Source: Bacteroidales bacterium
GTDB taxonomy: Bacteria; Bacteroidota; Bacteroidia; Bacteroidales; WCHB1-69
Direction of reading: 5' to 3'
Length of the DNA stretch: 54,676 nucleotides
Assembly (NCBI GenBank): GCA_017549765.1
Contig: JAFYNM010000020.1
Coordinates: 1-54,676, forward strand
Below the pieces are notes generated by a model. That model saw only the letters and a program-made list of their open reading frames with translations, was not told the DNA's origin and did not search any database. Positions 8,060 to 17,700 of this stretch are shown here, one piece after another (within the stretch, counting starts at the first letter, position 1; each line of letters begins with the position of its first letter). A program made the translations under genes and the position numbers.

Positions 8060-11000
8060 ATGCGCAACGCTCGAATCTTTGTAGAAAAAAAACCGGGCTT
8101 CAATGTCGAGGCCGAGAGTCTGAAAAACACACTGAATCACAACTTTAATCTTCATATTCGCGATCTTCGTCTGGTGAAGGTCTATGATGTCTTCCATGTG
8201 GAGGACGCCTTGCTGGAGAAGGCCAAGACGGTCATTTTCTCGGAACCGGTGACCGATGATGTCACCGAGACGGTCGATTATGCCGGTCATCCTTTTGTGG
8301 CGGTGGAGTTCCTGCCCGGCCAGTTCGACCAGCGTGCGGACAGTGCCATGCAGTGCCTGGCCCTGCTGGATCCCAAGACCCAGGCGGTCATCAAGAGTGC
8401 CACACTCTATATCCTGGACGCCGACCTCACCGACCAGCAGTATCAGCAGATCAAAAAGTACTGCATCAACGAGGTGGAGGCCCGCGAGAAAAATATGGAG
8501 GTGCTCGAATTGACGGAGAACCCTGAGGTCCAGGATGTGCCGGTCTATGAGGATTTCATCCACTGGGACCGTGACCGTCTTCAGGATTTCCGCCAAAAGA
8601 TGGGCCTGGCCATGTCGCTGGAAGACCTGATCTTCATCCAGACCTATTTCCGTGATGAGGAGCGCCGCAACCCGACCGACACGGAGATTCGTCTGTTGGA
8701 CACCTATTGGAGCGATCACTGTCGTCACACCACCTTCGAGACGGAGTTGACGAAGATCGTCTTCAAGCCCTCTACCTTCCAGCAGCAGTTGCAAGAGGCT
8801 TACGAACAGTACCTGGCCTTGCGCAAGGAGGTCTATGGCGACCGCGAGAAGCCTCAGACGCTGATGGACATGGCCTCCATCAACGGCAAATACGAGCGCA
8901 AGGCAGGCAACCTCCCCGATATGGAGGTCTCCGAAGAGAACAATGCCTGCAGCATCTGTATCACGGTGGAGGTCGATGGCAAGAAAGAGCCGTGGCTGCT
9001 GATGTACAAGAACGAGACGCATAACCATCCTACGGAGATAGAGCCTTTCGGTGGGGCTGCCACCTGTGTGGGCGGCGCCATCCGCGACCCGCTGAGTGGT
9101 CGTAGCTATGTCTATCAGGCCTTGCGCGTGACGGGTGCGGGTGACATCAACGCGCCTATCAGCGAGACCATCGAGGGCAAGCTGCCGCAGTCGGTCATCT
9201 CCAAGAGTGCCGCTGCCGGCTACTCCTCCTACGGCAACCAGATCGGTCTGGCCACCACGCACGTGCGGGAGCTCTATCATCAGGACTACCGAGCCAAGCG
9301 TCTGGAGATAGGTGCAGTCGTGGGTGCCGCCCCACAAGACCATGTCCGCCGCGAGCGCCCGCAGCCTGGCGACGTCATCATCATGTTCGGCGGCCGCACC
9401 GGCCGTGACGGCATCGGCGGCGCCACCGGATCTTCCAAAGAACATAACGAGAAGTCGCTCGACACCTGCGCCGCCGAGGTGCAGAAGGGCAACGCCCCCG
9501 AAGAGCGCAAGATACAGCACCTCTTCCGCCGTCCTGAGGTGACCCGCCTCATCAAGAAGTCCAACGACTTCGGCGCCGGCGGCGTCAGCGTCGCCATCGG
9601 CGAGCTGGCCGACGGCCTGACCATCGACCTCGATACGGTACGGACCAAATACAAGGGCCTCAACGGCACCGAGGTGGCCATCAGCGAGTCCCAGGAGCGG
9701 ATGAGCGTGGTGGTGGACAAGAACGATGTGGAGCAGTTCTTTGAGTACTGCCGTCAGGAGAACCTCGAAGCCAACATCATCGCGCGCGTCACCGACGACA
9801 ACCGGCTCACCATGACGTGGCGCGGCAAGACCATCGTCAGCCTGAGCCGCGACTTCATCAACACCAACGGCGTGCGCCAGAAGACGGAAGCCGTGGTCAA
9901 TGAGATCCCAGAGGATGTGCTGGTGGCAGAGCCCGTGAAGGGTGGCAACATGCAAGAGCGTGTCATCAACTGCCTCACCAACCCCAACGTGGCTTCCCAA
10001 AAGGGACTCATCGAGATGTTCGATGCCACGATCGGTGCCACCACGGTGCTGATGCCTTTCGGCGGCAAACACCAGCTGACGGAAGCCCAGGCCTCCGTGC
10101 AGAAACTGCCGGTCTTGCATGGCCATACCAACACCTGCTCGGTGATGGCCTTCGGCTATAACCCCTTCATCGCCCTCAAGTCACCGTTCCACGCCTCGGT
10201 GATGGCCATCCTGGAGTCTATGTCCAAGGTGGTGGCTACCGGCGCAGATTACAAGACCATCCGTTTCACCTTCCAGGAGTACTTTGAGAAGATGGCCGGC
10301 GTCCCGGAGCGTTGGGGCAAGCCCGTGGCCGCCATGCTCGGCTCCGTCTGGATGCTCAAGTCTTTCGACTTGGCCTCTCTGGGCGGCAAGGACTCCATGA
10401 GCGGCACCTTCAAGGATATGCACGTGCCGCCTACCTTCGTCTCTTTTGCTATCACGCCCGCAGACGCCCGACAGATCATCTCTCCGGAATTCAAACATCA
10501 AGGCAACTATATCTACTTCATCCAGAATAAGATAGATAATGCCCTTCCCAATATTGAGCGTACCAAGCGCATCTTCGATTTTGTGCATCAGGAGATTGTC
10601 AACAAACATATTGTCTCCGCTTTCACGCTGCAGTTCGGCGGTATCATGGAGGCGCTGGCCAAGATGAGCTTCGGCAACGACTTGGGCTTCAACGTACAGA
10701 CAGACCTCAACCTGTTCGATTACGGCTATGGCAGTTTCGTGGTGGAATCCACCACTCCGTTGGACTTCGAACATACGATTCTGCTGGGCAAGGTGGACGA
10801 TGACTTTGTCGTCAATGGTGAGAAGCTCGACAAAGCCGCTTGTCTGGCCGCTTGGCGCGGGGTCTATGACAACCTCTACCCCGAGATGTGTGCCAACGAG
10901 ACGCAGTCGGTAGGTGCTGAGTTCCCCACGGAGCAGGCTGCCCACAAGACCACAGCGTCCGGCATCCATGTCGAGCGCCCGAAGGTCATCCTGCCGGTCT

Positions 11001-11773
11001 TCCCGGGCACGAACTGCGACTACGACACGGCCAAGGCCTTTGAGGATGCCGGTGCCGAACCCCGCATCTTCGTCTTCCGCAATCTCAACGAGAAGGAGAT
11101 CAACGACTCCATCGACGAGCTGGCAGCGGCCATCGAGGAATCCCACATCTTGGCGTTGTGCGGTGGCTTCAGCTTGGGCGATGAGCCAGACGGCAGTGGT
11201 AAGTTCATCGCCAATGTGCTGAACCAGGAGAAGGTCAAGGCGGCAGTGGAGCACCTGCTGCAACGCAAAGGCTTGATATTGGGCATCTGCAATGGTTTCC
11301 AGGCGCTCGTCAAATCGGGACTGTTGCCTGACGGCCATATTGGCGAGGTGACCCCGGCATCGCCGACGCTGTACCGCAACAACATCAACCGCCACATCTC
11401 CCGTCTCGTGCGCACGCGCGTGGCATCGGTCCACTCTCCGTGGCTCTCCTCCTTCCAGGTGGGAGACGTCCATACCATCGCCGTCAGCCATGGCGAGGGC
11501 AAGTTCATCGTGACACCGGAGATGGCCAAACGCCTCTTCGAAAATGGCCAGGTGGCCTTTCAGTATTGCGACGAACAAGGTGAGCCTTCCATGAACCCTG
11601 CCGACAACCCCAACGGCTCCTTCTATGCCATTGAGGGCATCGTCTCCCCTGATGGACAGATTCTGGGCAAGATGGGACACAGCGAGCGCAAGGGCGAGAA
11701 CCTCTACAAAAATGTGGAGGGTGACAAATTCCAGGACATCTTCCGCAATGCGGTCGAATATTTCACGAAATAA
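8060..11773 (+). CDS. purL: Phosphoribosylformylglycinamidine synthase, single-chain (FGAM synthase)
   Basis: A 1,237-residue enzyme of step 4 of purine synthesis, converting FGAR, glutamine and ATP to FGAM. The length and layout are those of the large single-chain PurL: an N-terminal PurS-like domain (about 1-150), a linker with the signature SDHCRHTTFE (near 220), and two AIRS-type ATP/substrate halves (with NHPTEIEPFGGAATC and, later, LGGKDSMSGTF). The C-terminal class I glutaminase starts near residue 977 (FPGTNCDYDTAKAF). The glutaminase nucleophile is Cys1077 in ILGICNGFQ, and MGHSERKGENLY near the C-terminus carries the partner His. The start is fixed by the -7 element at 8027-8034. 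The stop overlaps the next ATG by 1 nt (TAATG), coupling purL to the BFN nuclease gene. Long antisense frames across this gene are shadows. Confidence 0.97.
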   Translation: MRNARIFVEKKPGFNVEAESLKNTLNHNFNLHIRDLRLVKVYDVFHVEDALLEKAKTVIFSEPVTDDVTETVDYAGHPFVAVEFLPGQFDQRADSAMQCLALLDPKTQAVIKSATLYILDADLTDQQYQQIKKYCINEVEAREKNMEVLELTENPEVQDVPVYEDFIHWDRDRLQDFRQKMGLAMSLEDLIFIQTYFRDEERRNPTDTEIRLLDTYWSDHCRHTTFETELTKIVFKPSTFQQQLQEAYEQYLALRKEVYGDREKPQTLMDMASINGKYERKAGNLPDMEVSEENNACSICITVEVDGKKEPWLLMYKNETHNHPTEIEPFGGAATCVGGAIRDPLSGRSYVYQALRVTGAGDINAPISETIEGKLPQSVISKSAAAGYSSYGNQIGLATTHVRELYHQDYRAKRLEIGAVVGAAPQDHVRRERPQPGDVIIMFGGRTGRDGIGGATGSSKEHNEKSLDTCAAEVQKGNAPEERKIQHLFRRPEVTRLIKKSNDFGAGGVSVAIGELADGLTIDLDTVRTKYKGLNGTEVAISESQERMSVVVDKNDVEQFFEYCRQENLEANIIARVTDDNRLTMTWRGKTIVSLSRDFINTNGVRQKTEAVVNEIPEDVLVAEPVKGGNMQERVINCLTNPNVASQKGLIEMFDATIGATTVLMPFGGKHQLTEAQASVQKLPVLHGHTNTCSVMAFGYNPFIALKSPFHASVMAILESMSKVVATGADYKTIRFTFQEYFEKMAGVPERWGKPVAAMLGSVWMLKSFDLASLGGKDSMSGTFKDMHVPPTFVSFAITPADARQIISPEFKHQGNYIYFIQNKIDNALPNIERTKRIFDFVHQEIVNKHIVSAFTLQFGGIMEALAKMSFGNDLGFNVQTDLNLFDYGYGSFVVESTTPLDFEHTILLGKVDDDFVVNGEKLDKAACLAAWRGVYDNLYPEMCANETQSVGAEFPTEQAAHKTTASGIHVERPKVILPVFPGTNCDYDTAKAFEDAGAEPRIFVFRNLNEKEINDSIDELAAAIEESHILALCGGFSLGDEPDGSGKFIANVLNQEKVKAAVEHLLQRKGLILGICNGFQALVKSGLLPDGHIGEVTPASPTLYRNNINRHISRLVRTRVASVHSPWLSSFQVGDVHTIAVSHGEGKFIVTPEMAKRLFENGQVAFQYCDEQGEPSMNPADNPNGSFYAIEGIVSPDGQILGKMGHSERKGENLYKNVEGDKFQDIFRNAVEYFTK

Positions 11774-12474
11774 TGGAACGTCAGAACCAAGATCCGGAAA
11801 TGTCCAGACTGATAGAGCTGCGAGTGGAGGATGTCTTGCCTTCGCCACAGACTACGGATGCCTTTTCTCTCATATTGCGAGAGTTGCGTGAGGATCGGGA
11901 CGAACATGGTTCCTTTCTTGTGCCCACCAACCGCTACATCTCCATTATCATCGGTCAGAGTGAAGCGCGGGCCATCTTGGTGGAGCTGAACAAACTGCCC
12001 ACCCACCGGCCGCTGACTCACGAGCTTTTCCATACCTTGTCGCTCCATACCCGCTGTGACCTGCTCATGGTCAATATTATCCATTTTGAGAATGGTGTCT
12101 ATTACGCCGACATGGTGATGCTGAATCATCAGAATGACACCACCATCCACATTGACGCCCGCCCGTCCGACGCCATCGCCCTGGCTTTGAAGCTGGGTGT
12201 GATGATCCATATCCGCTCCGAGATATTCGAAGAGAACTGTCTGGAGGATGCCAAGGAACCAGAGGAAGAGGATCGTTTGCTGGATGCCATGATGGAGGAT
12301 TTTGACCAATCTTATCATCAAAGAGAGGCGCAAACGGACAAAATGCCGGAGTTCAGCATGGAGTTGTCGGAGATGTCCAAGGAAGAATTACAGGAACTGC
12401 TGGATGCCGCCGTGGACAGCGAGGACTATGAACTGGCGGAGAAGGTCCAGCAGGAACTCGACAAGCGGGGATAG
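11773..12474 (+). CDS. Bifunctional nuclease (BFN/DUF151) with C-terminal UVR motif
   Basis: A 233-residue protein. Residues about 10-150 form the bifunctional nuclease (BFN, formerly DUF151) domain: RYISIIIGQSEARAI, PLTHELFHTL, and the signature IDARPSDAIALALKLGV. The last ~35 residues (SKEELQELLDAAVDSEDYEL, then AEKVQQELDK) are a UvrB/UvrC interaction motif. Some BFN proteins degrade RNA and DNA; the UVR motif suggests contact with the nucleotide excision repair machinery, but this is inferred. An acidic linker (EEDRLLDAMMEDFD) joins the domains. This BFN-UVR fusion is common in Bacteroidota. It overlaps purL by 1 nt and is translated from the same message. It ends 8 nt from the convergent flavoprotein gene, with no clear terminator between them. 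Confidence 0.9.
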   Translation: MERQNQDPEMSRLIELRVEDVLPSPQTTDAFSLILRELREDRDEHGSFLVPTNRYISIIIGQSEARAILVELNKLPTHRPLTHELFHTLSLHTRCDLLMVNIIHFENGVYYADMVMLNHQNDTTIHIDARPSDAIALALKLGVMIHIRSEIFEENCLEDAKEPEEEDRLLDAMMEDFDQSYHQREAQTDKMPEFSMELSEMSKEELQELLDAAVDSEDYELAEKVQQELDKRG

Positions 12475-12482
12475 GGACGTAT

Positions 12483-13601
12483 TTAGTCGTTTTGCCCAGT
12501 GATATTTTGTGCTACGATAATGGCGGTGGCGAAGGCAAAGAACAGGTTGTAGCCGCCACAGACGCCGTCCATGTCCAAGATCTCACCCATTGCGTAGAGT
12601 GATGGGTGTTTTTTTATGGCCAGATGCGCATCCACCTCTGCCACGTCAATGCCGCCGTGGCATACCTGCGCGAAGGTGAGGTCGTAAGGCTCTTCAATGG
12701 CCAGTTCCATATTCCTGATGTCAAAAGGCTGGCGCTCATAGAGGGCGTGGAGTTTGGGGTGCAGGACTCCTTGCAGGGAGCCGTGCCGTTGCAGGTGCGT
12801 GGCCACGTCGAAGGTGTCACGGCCATAGAGGAAGTTCAAGGCGATACGGCAGTTCCGCTGGTTGTCCAGCCGGTTGTAATAGGCCGACAAGTTGAGGATG
12901 ACGATGCCGGAAATGCCGTCATTTTTGAAGGTAATCTCTCCAAACTCGCTGTGTATGAGATGGTTGTTTTGATACAAGGAGGCAACTGCCTTGACACGGC
13001 AGCCAGCGAGAGAGGTGGGGTAGTCCTTGATTTTGAAGCCGACTAACGAAGGAGTCCAAGGATGGATGTCCAGCTGGAGGTCGGAGAGATAGGAGTTGTA
13101 TTGCTTGCGGTTTTTAGGGATCATGTTGGCCGGACTTCCCGAGGCGAGCACGAGGGCATCGAACGGGGTGGGGTAGTCGTTGACGTGCCACTGGCCGTTC
13201 TCATGCCAGACACGGGTGATCTCGTATTCCATGACGGGATGGATACGGGGGTGTTCGGGATTCCAGAGCACGTCCACCACCGTTTGCGAGAACTCGGAGA
13301 GTGGATAGACACGTCCTTCTTCGTCGGCGCACATCTCCAAGCCGAAGGACTCGAAGGTCTGGAGCAGGCGTTCAGGGGTGACCTTCTCCAAAATCTGGGC
13401 GGCGAAGGCGGGATGGTTATAGCAGTCGGGGGTGACACAAGTGTTGAAGATGTTGGCTTTGCCGCCGCCGGAGGCGCGCAGCTTGGTGCCCACTTGTTTG
13501 CAGCGGTCAAAGAGATGGATCTCCACGTCGGGATGCTCCCTCAGCAGTCGGGAGAGAAACAGTCCGGAGGCCCCGGCTCCTATGATGGCGACATGCTTCA
13601 T
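12483..13601 (-). CDS. NAD(P)/FAD-dependent oxidoreductase, HI0933/BaiN family
   Basis: A 372-residue flavoprotein of the HI0933-like family (YhiN, BaiN, aminoacetone oxidase-like). The N-terminal FAD-binding Rossmann motif is IIGAGASGLF (residues 5-14), followed by the family signature GTKLRASGGGKANIFN. The C-terminal FAD contact is seen in YAMGEILDMDGVCGGYNLFF. A Rossmann segment DALVLASGSPAN lies in the middle. Members have been linked to bile-acid dehydroxylation and to other reductions, but substrates are mostly unknown, so no substrate is claimed. Its ATG overlaps the TGA of gmk (ATGA), so it is the second gene of a gmk operon. Cytoplasmic. Confidence 0.9.
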   Translation of the reverse strand: MKHVAIIGAGASGLFLSRLLREHPDVEIHLFDRCKQVGTKLRASGGGKANIFNTCVTPDCYNHPAFAAQILEKVTPERLLQTFESFGLEMCADEEGRVYPLSEFSQTVVDVLWNPEHPRIHPVMEYEITRVWHENGQWHVNDYPTPFDALVLASGSPANMIPKNRKQYNSYLSDLQLDIHPWTPSLVGFKIKDYPTSLAGCRVKAVASLYQNNHLIHSEFGEITFKNDGISGIVILNLSAYYNRLDNQRNCRIALNFLYGRDTFDVATHLQRHGSLQGVLHPKLHALYERQPFDIRNMELAIEEPYDLTFAQVCHGGIDVAEVDAHLAIKKHPSLYAMGEILDMDGVCGGYNLFFAFATAIIVAQNITGQND

Positions 13602-14179
13602 GATTCCGTAATCTCCTCCTCCAGGAATTCCTTCACCAGCTGGTAGATCTCCTGTTGGGCGACGGAGAGGTCATCGTTGAGGACGGTCACATCAAACTGC
13701 GGGGCGAAGGAGATCTCGTACTCTGCTTTGGCAAGTCTCTTGTTGAGCGTCTCTTCGGTCTCGCTGCCACGGTTGAGGAGGCGTCTTTTCAGTTCTTCCA
13801 TGGAGGGAGCCTTGATAAAGATGGCCAGGGCCTTGTCGCCATAGAAGCGCTTGATGTTGAGACCTCCGAGCACATCCACGTCGAAGATGACGGTGTTGCC
13901 CTCTTGCCAGATGCGTTCCACCTCGCTCTTCAGGGAGCCGTAGAACTGGTGGGCATAGACCTCCTGCCATTCCAGGAAGGCGTCGTTGTCGCGATGCTGG
14001 TGGAACTCCTCCTCCGTGATGAAGTAGTAGTCTTGGCCGTCCACCTCATAGTCGCGTTTGGGGCGTGTGGTGGCGGAGATAGAGAACTTAAGCTCTGGAA
14101 TCTCTTGCAGCAGATAGCGGACCAGGGAGGTCTTGCCGGTGCCGGAGGGGGCGGATACGATGATGACTTTTCCTTGCAT
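13598..14179 (-). CDS. gmk: Guanylate kinase
   Basis: A 193-residue GMP kinase that makes GDP from GMP and ATP. The P-loop is SAPSGTGKTSL (residues 9-19), followed by the GMP-binding segment FSISATTRPKRDYEVDGQDY with conserved Ser, Arg and Tyr. DVLGGLNIKR and IFIKAPSMEELKRRLLNRG complete the fold. The chosen ATG at 14179 gives normal family length; the open frame extends far upstream, but those extra codons lie upstream of the -7 element at 14202-14209 and are not family sequence. gmk lies 3' to 5' next to purL-containing DNA, so purine synthesis genes are dispersed through the window (purL, gmk, purA). It overlaps the downstream flavoprotein gene by ATGA. Confidence 0.96.
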   Translation of the reverse strand: MQGKVIIVSAPSGTGKTSLVRYLLQEIPELKFSISATTRPKRDYEVDGQDYYFITEEEFHQHRDNDAFLEWQEVYAHQFYGSLKSEVERIWQEGNTVIFDVDVLGGLNIKRFYGDKALAIFIKAPSMEELKRRLLNRGSETEETLNKRLAKAEYEISFAPQFDVTVLNDDLSVAQQEIYQLVKEFLEEEITES

Positions 14180-14201
14180 GCCTGTGTTTTTTTTGAGACG
14201 G

Positions 14202-14209
14202 CAAAGGTA
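14202..14209 (-). promoter_or_regulatory. Bacteroidota -7 element for gmk
   Basis: Minus strand TACCTTTG, exact TAnnTTTG match, 23 nt upstream of the gmk start. Confidence 0.65.
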
Positions 14210-14294
14210 ATGAAAAAATGGATATGATGGTAAACAGGAAATCGGTGTTTCATTCTTCTGGCGACACGGCATGGAGAATTGTTTTGCCCTGCAC

Positions 14295-14316
14295 CGCACG
14301 CCGGAGGTCTGCGGGG
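14295..14316. repeat. REP-like GC-rich element, copy 1 (inverted relative to 22349-22370)
   Basis: CGCACGCCGGAGGTCTGCGG and two further bases are the reverse complement of 22349-22370 with one mismatch. A third related copy is at 22408-22425. The copies lie on either side of the riboswitch-adhesin unit. The rest of 14230-14500 shows no gene. Confidence 0.5.
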
Positions 14317-14502
14317 ACCGGTGGGCCGTGAAGAAATGACGAAAAATGTGGATGGTTTCCGAAAATGTTCCGAAATTTGAGGGTTGTGGAGGGATGCAAC
14401 CAGAGCGACAATCCCGCCAAACAATGCTTATTTTATTGAAAAACAGCAAATTACCCCCCCCATATTTTTTGTAAAAAAGGGATATCCTATATAAATATTT
14501 TT

Positions 14503-14510
14503 TACTTTTG
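14503..14510 (+). promoter_or_regulatory. Bacteroidota -7 element driving the riboswitch transcript
   Basis: TACTTTTG matches TAnnTTTG. A transcription start about 6-7 nt downstream would fall at 14516-14517, exactly at the 5' strand of the riboswitch P1 stem. Confidence 0.7.
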
Positions 14511-14514
14511 AAAC

Positions 14515-14677
14515 TGATTCTTGGTGAGGGGTCCAGGCCCCGAGAGGGAAACAGGTGAGAGTCCTGTACAGTACCCGCTGCTGTGAGTTCCATCAATCTT
14601 TGCGCATGATGCCACTGTTATGTTCTATGGGAAGGCGCGCAACAGACGGAACGAGTCAGAAAACCTGCCAAGATTCA
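14515..14677 (+). ncRNA. Cobalamin (B12) riboswitch aptamer
   Basis: P1 is formed by TGATTCTTGG (14515-14524) and CCAAGATTCA (14668-14677), 9 of 10 pairs. Between these strands lie the expected conserved blocks of the cobalamin family: GGGAAACAGGTGAGAGTCCT with its short P3 stem (CAGG/CCTG), CCCGCTGCTGTGAG, GCCACTG, GGGAAGGCG and the B12 box GAGTCAGAAAACCTGCC (14653-14669). The order and spacing fit the known family; the B12 box differs slightly from the usual AGGAGACCTGCC. In known cases, adenosylcobalamin or related corrinoids bind the aptamer and lower expression of the gene downstream. Here the only gene downstream is the giant secreted protein at 14798. Confidence 0.93.
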
Positions 14678-14735
14678 TGAGTGTGAAAGCTTCGGGAAGT
14701 GAGCTGACGCAGGCTGCGAGCATCATAGTACAAGT

Positions 14736-14770
14736 TCCTGTCGTCCATTTTCCCGAATATGACGACGGGA
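14736..14770 (+). promoter_or_regulatory. Candidate riboswitch expression platform (terminator-like hairpin)
   Basis: TCCTGTCGTC (14736-14745) pairs with GACGACGGGA (14761-14770), 10 pairs including one G-U, followed by the T-rich TTATTTGTCT. The 15-nt loop contains TTCCCGAA (14750-14757), the exact complement of TTCGGGAA at 14691-14698 just after the aptamer. These could form competing or pseudoknotted structures. The T tract is weak, so translational control is also possible. Confidence 0.5.
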
Positions 14771-14797
14771 TTATTTGTCTAACTTTAAATACATACT

Positions 14798-17700
14798 ATG
14801 ATGAAAAAGTTACTCTTTCTTTTAGGCTTGATGAGCTTGCTGGCTTTCACGATAGAGACGCAGGCTCAGACTGTCTGGAACGGCACCGCGGATGTCTCGT
14901 GGTATAATGCCAGCCAGACCTCTTTTAACATCACCACGCCGGAGCAGTTGGCGGGTGTGGCGCAGTTGGTCAACAACGGCACCACGACCTTCAACGGTGT
15001 GACGTTGAACCTGATGAACGACATCTGGCTCAACAGCACGGGCGACTCCACCAACAACTGGACCCCCATCGGCGGCGGCTCGCCTACGAGCCAGTCACCA
15101 GAGGCGGGCAATGCATTCCAGGGCGTCTTTAATGGCCATGGCCATGCTGTTTTCAACATGTATTGCGACAAGACCAACACGTTCCATGCGGGTCTATTCT
15201 GTGCTGTCAAGAATCCATCCACCATCGATTCGTTGGTGATGGTTAATCCCGTTGTGAAATCACGAGGCATGATGGGTGCTATCATCGGCTTTACTCGTAG
15301 TGGAGGAGGTCCTGTTTATGTTCGTAACTGCCTGGTGGTCAATGCCCGCCTGCAAGGTTCGACGGGTACTGATGACGGTAACATTGGTTGTATTATTGGT
15401 GCATCCTATAGCAATGAAGCTGGGAACTTTATTCAGGATTGCGGTGCCACGGGATGGGTTTCGGGTCTCTATGTGGGTGGTATTGGCGGTAACTGTATGC
15501 ACGAAACTATCACGAACTGTTATTTTGCAGGAACTATTGAAGGCAATAACAATGCCAATGCTGGTGGCATTTCTGGTTATTCCGGTACTCGTAACAACTG
15601 CTATTCATATCCGTTGGCTCTAATGGGAAACGGTCAAGGGAATGGTACGATTGTATCTCAAGCTGATTTGCAGTCGGACGAGATGATTACGCTGTTAGGA
15701 GATGCGTTTAGAAAAGACTGCTGCTTCAATAATGGATATCCTGTCATGTCCTATATGCCTGGAATGGAACCCACTGCAGAGGAAATTTGTACTGGTGAAT
15801 CCGTAACACTAAGAGCTTTTGGTTTTGGCAGTTATCTCTGGTCCACAGGTGAGAGCACGGATTCTATTGTGGTTTCTCCCACTTCCACTACGACCTATAC
15901 CGTCACAGGTACAGCATACGGAACAAACTTTTCTGTTAATTCTACCATTACCGTTTATCCGCAGGCTGTCATAACAGCTTCCGTGGCACCGAGCGCGGAT
16001 GGACAAGTACATGCCACTCTCAATCAATATACCTTCACGGTTCCTTGTGGCAGTTCTGACAATATTACCCTTATTGTTACTCCCGATATCAACTATCGGG
16101 TGAACCAAGTGACACTGAATGGTGTTGCTTTGTATGATGAAGGCAGTTTCAGCGAAGGTGTAACATCTTTTCAGATTAATCCCGGAGGTACTCTTGGCGA
16201 GATCAGAGTCTATCTCACCAATATCTATACCTTGACTACCACGCTGTTGGATAATATGGGAGACACGCTCCATTATACCCATTTGGTGCAACCCTACGGG
16301 ACAGATGGCCTTTATGTTATGAATGCAGGCGATACGTTGGTGGTTGACATCAATAATACAGACCGCTGGGTTTTGACGGATGCGACGATAGACGGAATCT
16401 CTGTGGGTACTGTATCCTCTTATACTTTTGCCGATATCCACGAGAACCATACTATCGTAGCCACCTATATGGATGTCTGCGGTATTGACACGCTGCCCTT
16501 CTTCGATGGCTTTGAATATCCTCAGGGAACGTTCCCTGACTGCTATTTCAGAAACCCGGCCAATCCTTCTATTCCATTCATAGGCCAAGATCCGTATCAG
16601 GGTACCTATTCTATGAGTGCTCTTAATAACATTGCTATTGGAGAATATGCTGCCAATGTTCCATGCCTTATTTTGCCCAAACTTGATGATCAAATAGATG
16701 TTACCACTTTGATGGTTCAATTCTATGGAAAAGTGACGGCTGAATGTCATTATGTGGTGGGTGTGATGACAGATCCTACGGATATGTCCACTTTTACCAG
16801 TGTCCAAACCATATATCCAACGGGTACTACGGGCACATACGGCCAATATTCGGCATATTTGGCAAATTATCAGGGAACAGGAAAATATATAGCTATCAAA
16901 TTCCCATTGCCTGCATGGCAATATATGATAATTGATAATCTTTTAGTAGATGTGGCTCCGCCATGTTCTCCTATTTCCGATCTTCAGGCAAGTAATATTT
17001 TTGCCACGAATGCCACCATCTCCTGGAATCCCACAGTGGTGGGCACACCGCAGCAATACCATGTTGTAGTAAAGGACATGACTACCCAGACTGTCACTAC
17101 CTTTACGACTACCGACACTACCTATTTGTTGACTAACTTGTCAGAGCAGACTACCTATCAGGTGGGTGTCTATACAGATTGCACCAACAATTTTTCCAGC
17201 GATACGGTGTTCACATCATTTACTACTACCTGTCTGTCGCCTGTATTTGTTGAGTTAGCTGGTGATCCGGATGATCCATCTTCTGCCGGTGTTTTTTATA
17301 TGCCTCCTTCTGATTTTTCTTCCAATTATTCGTATAGTCAGCAGTGGTTTTATGCGGATCAATTAGGTGTTACACCAAGAGATTTCACCTCTATCTATTT
17401 CCATTGTGGTTCACAAGTGTCTGTGACAAGATATTGGAATGTTTATGTGGCAATCAGCGATATTAGTTCTACCGGCATGATGGGTTTCGAGGTTCCGACA
17501 GCAAGTCACCCCTTCCAATTAGTGTATTCAGGTATTGTGAATGTATCACCAGGGCCTGATGGTTGGTTTGAACTTGAACTGGATGCCCCTTTCAGTTACA
17601 ATGGGCATGACGATTATGTGCTGGCTATTGCGGATAATACGGGCTCTTCTACTACCTCACCTGGTTTTTATATTCACGTAGATTGGGAAGGTTTGACAGG

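Noticed and set aside
7985-10126. Long open frame (~713 codons) antisense to purL
   Set aside because: It mirrors the codon pattern of the conserved purL gene, has no recognisable domain or promoter, and similar long antisense frames lie over other GC-rich genes here (3683-5296, 10181-11848, 40122-41780).
14620-14907. Short open frame over the riboswitch and leader of the giant gene
   Set aside because: It lies inside the aptamer and leader, overlaps the real start in another frame, and has no family features.
15809-16921. 370-codon frame antisense to the giant adhesin gene
   Set aside because: Low-complexity His/Ile/Gly-rich product with no domain, lying fully over a well-supported gene.
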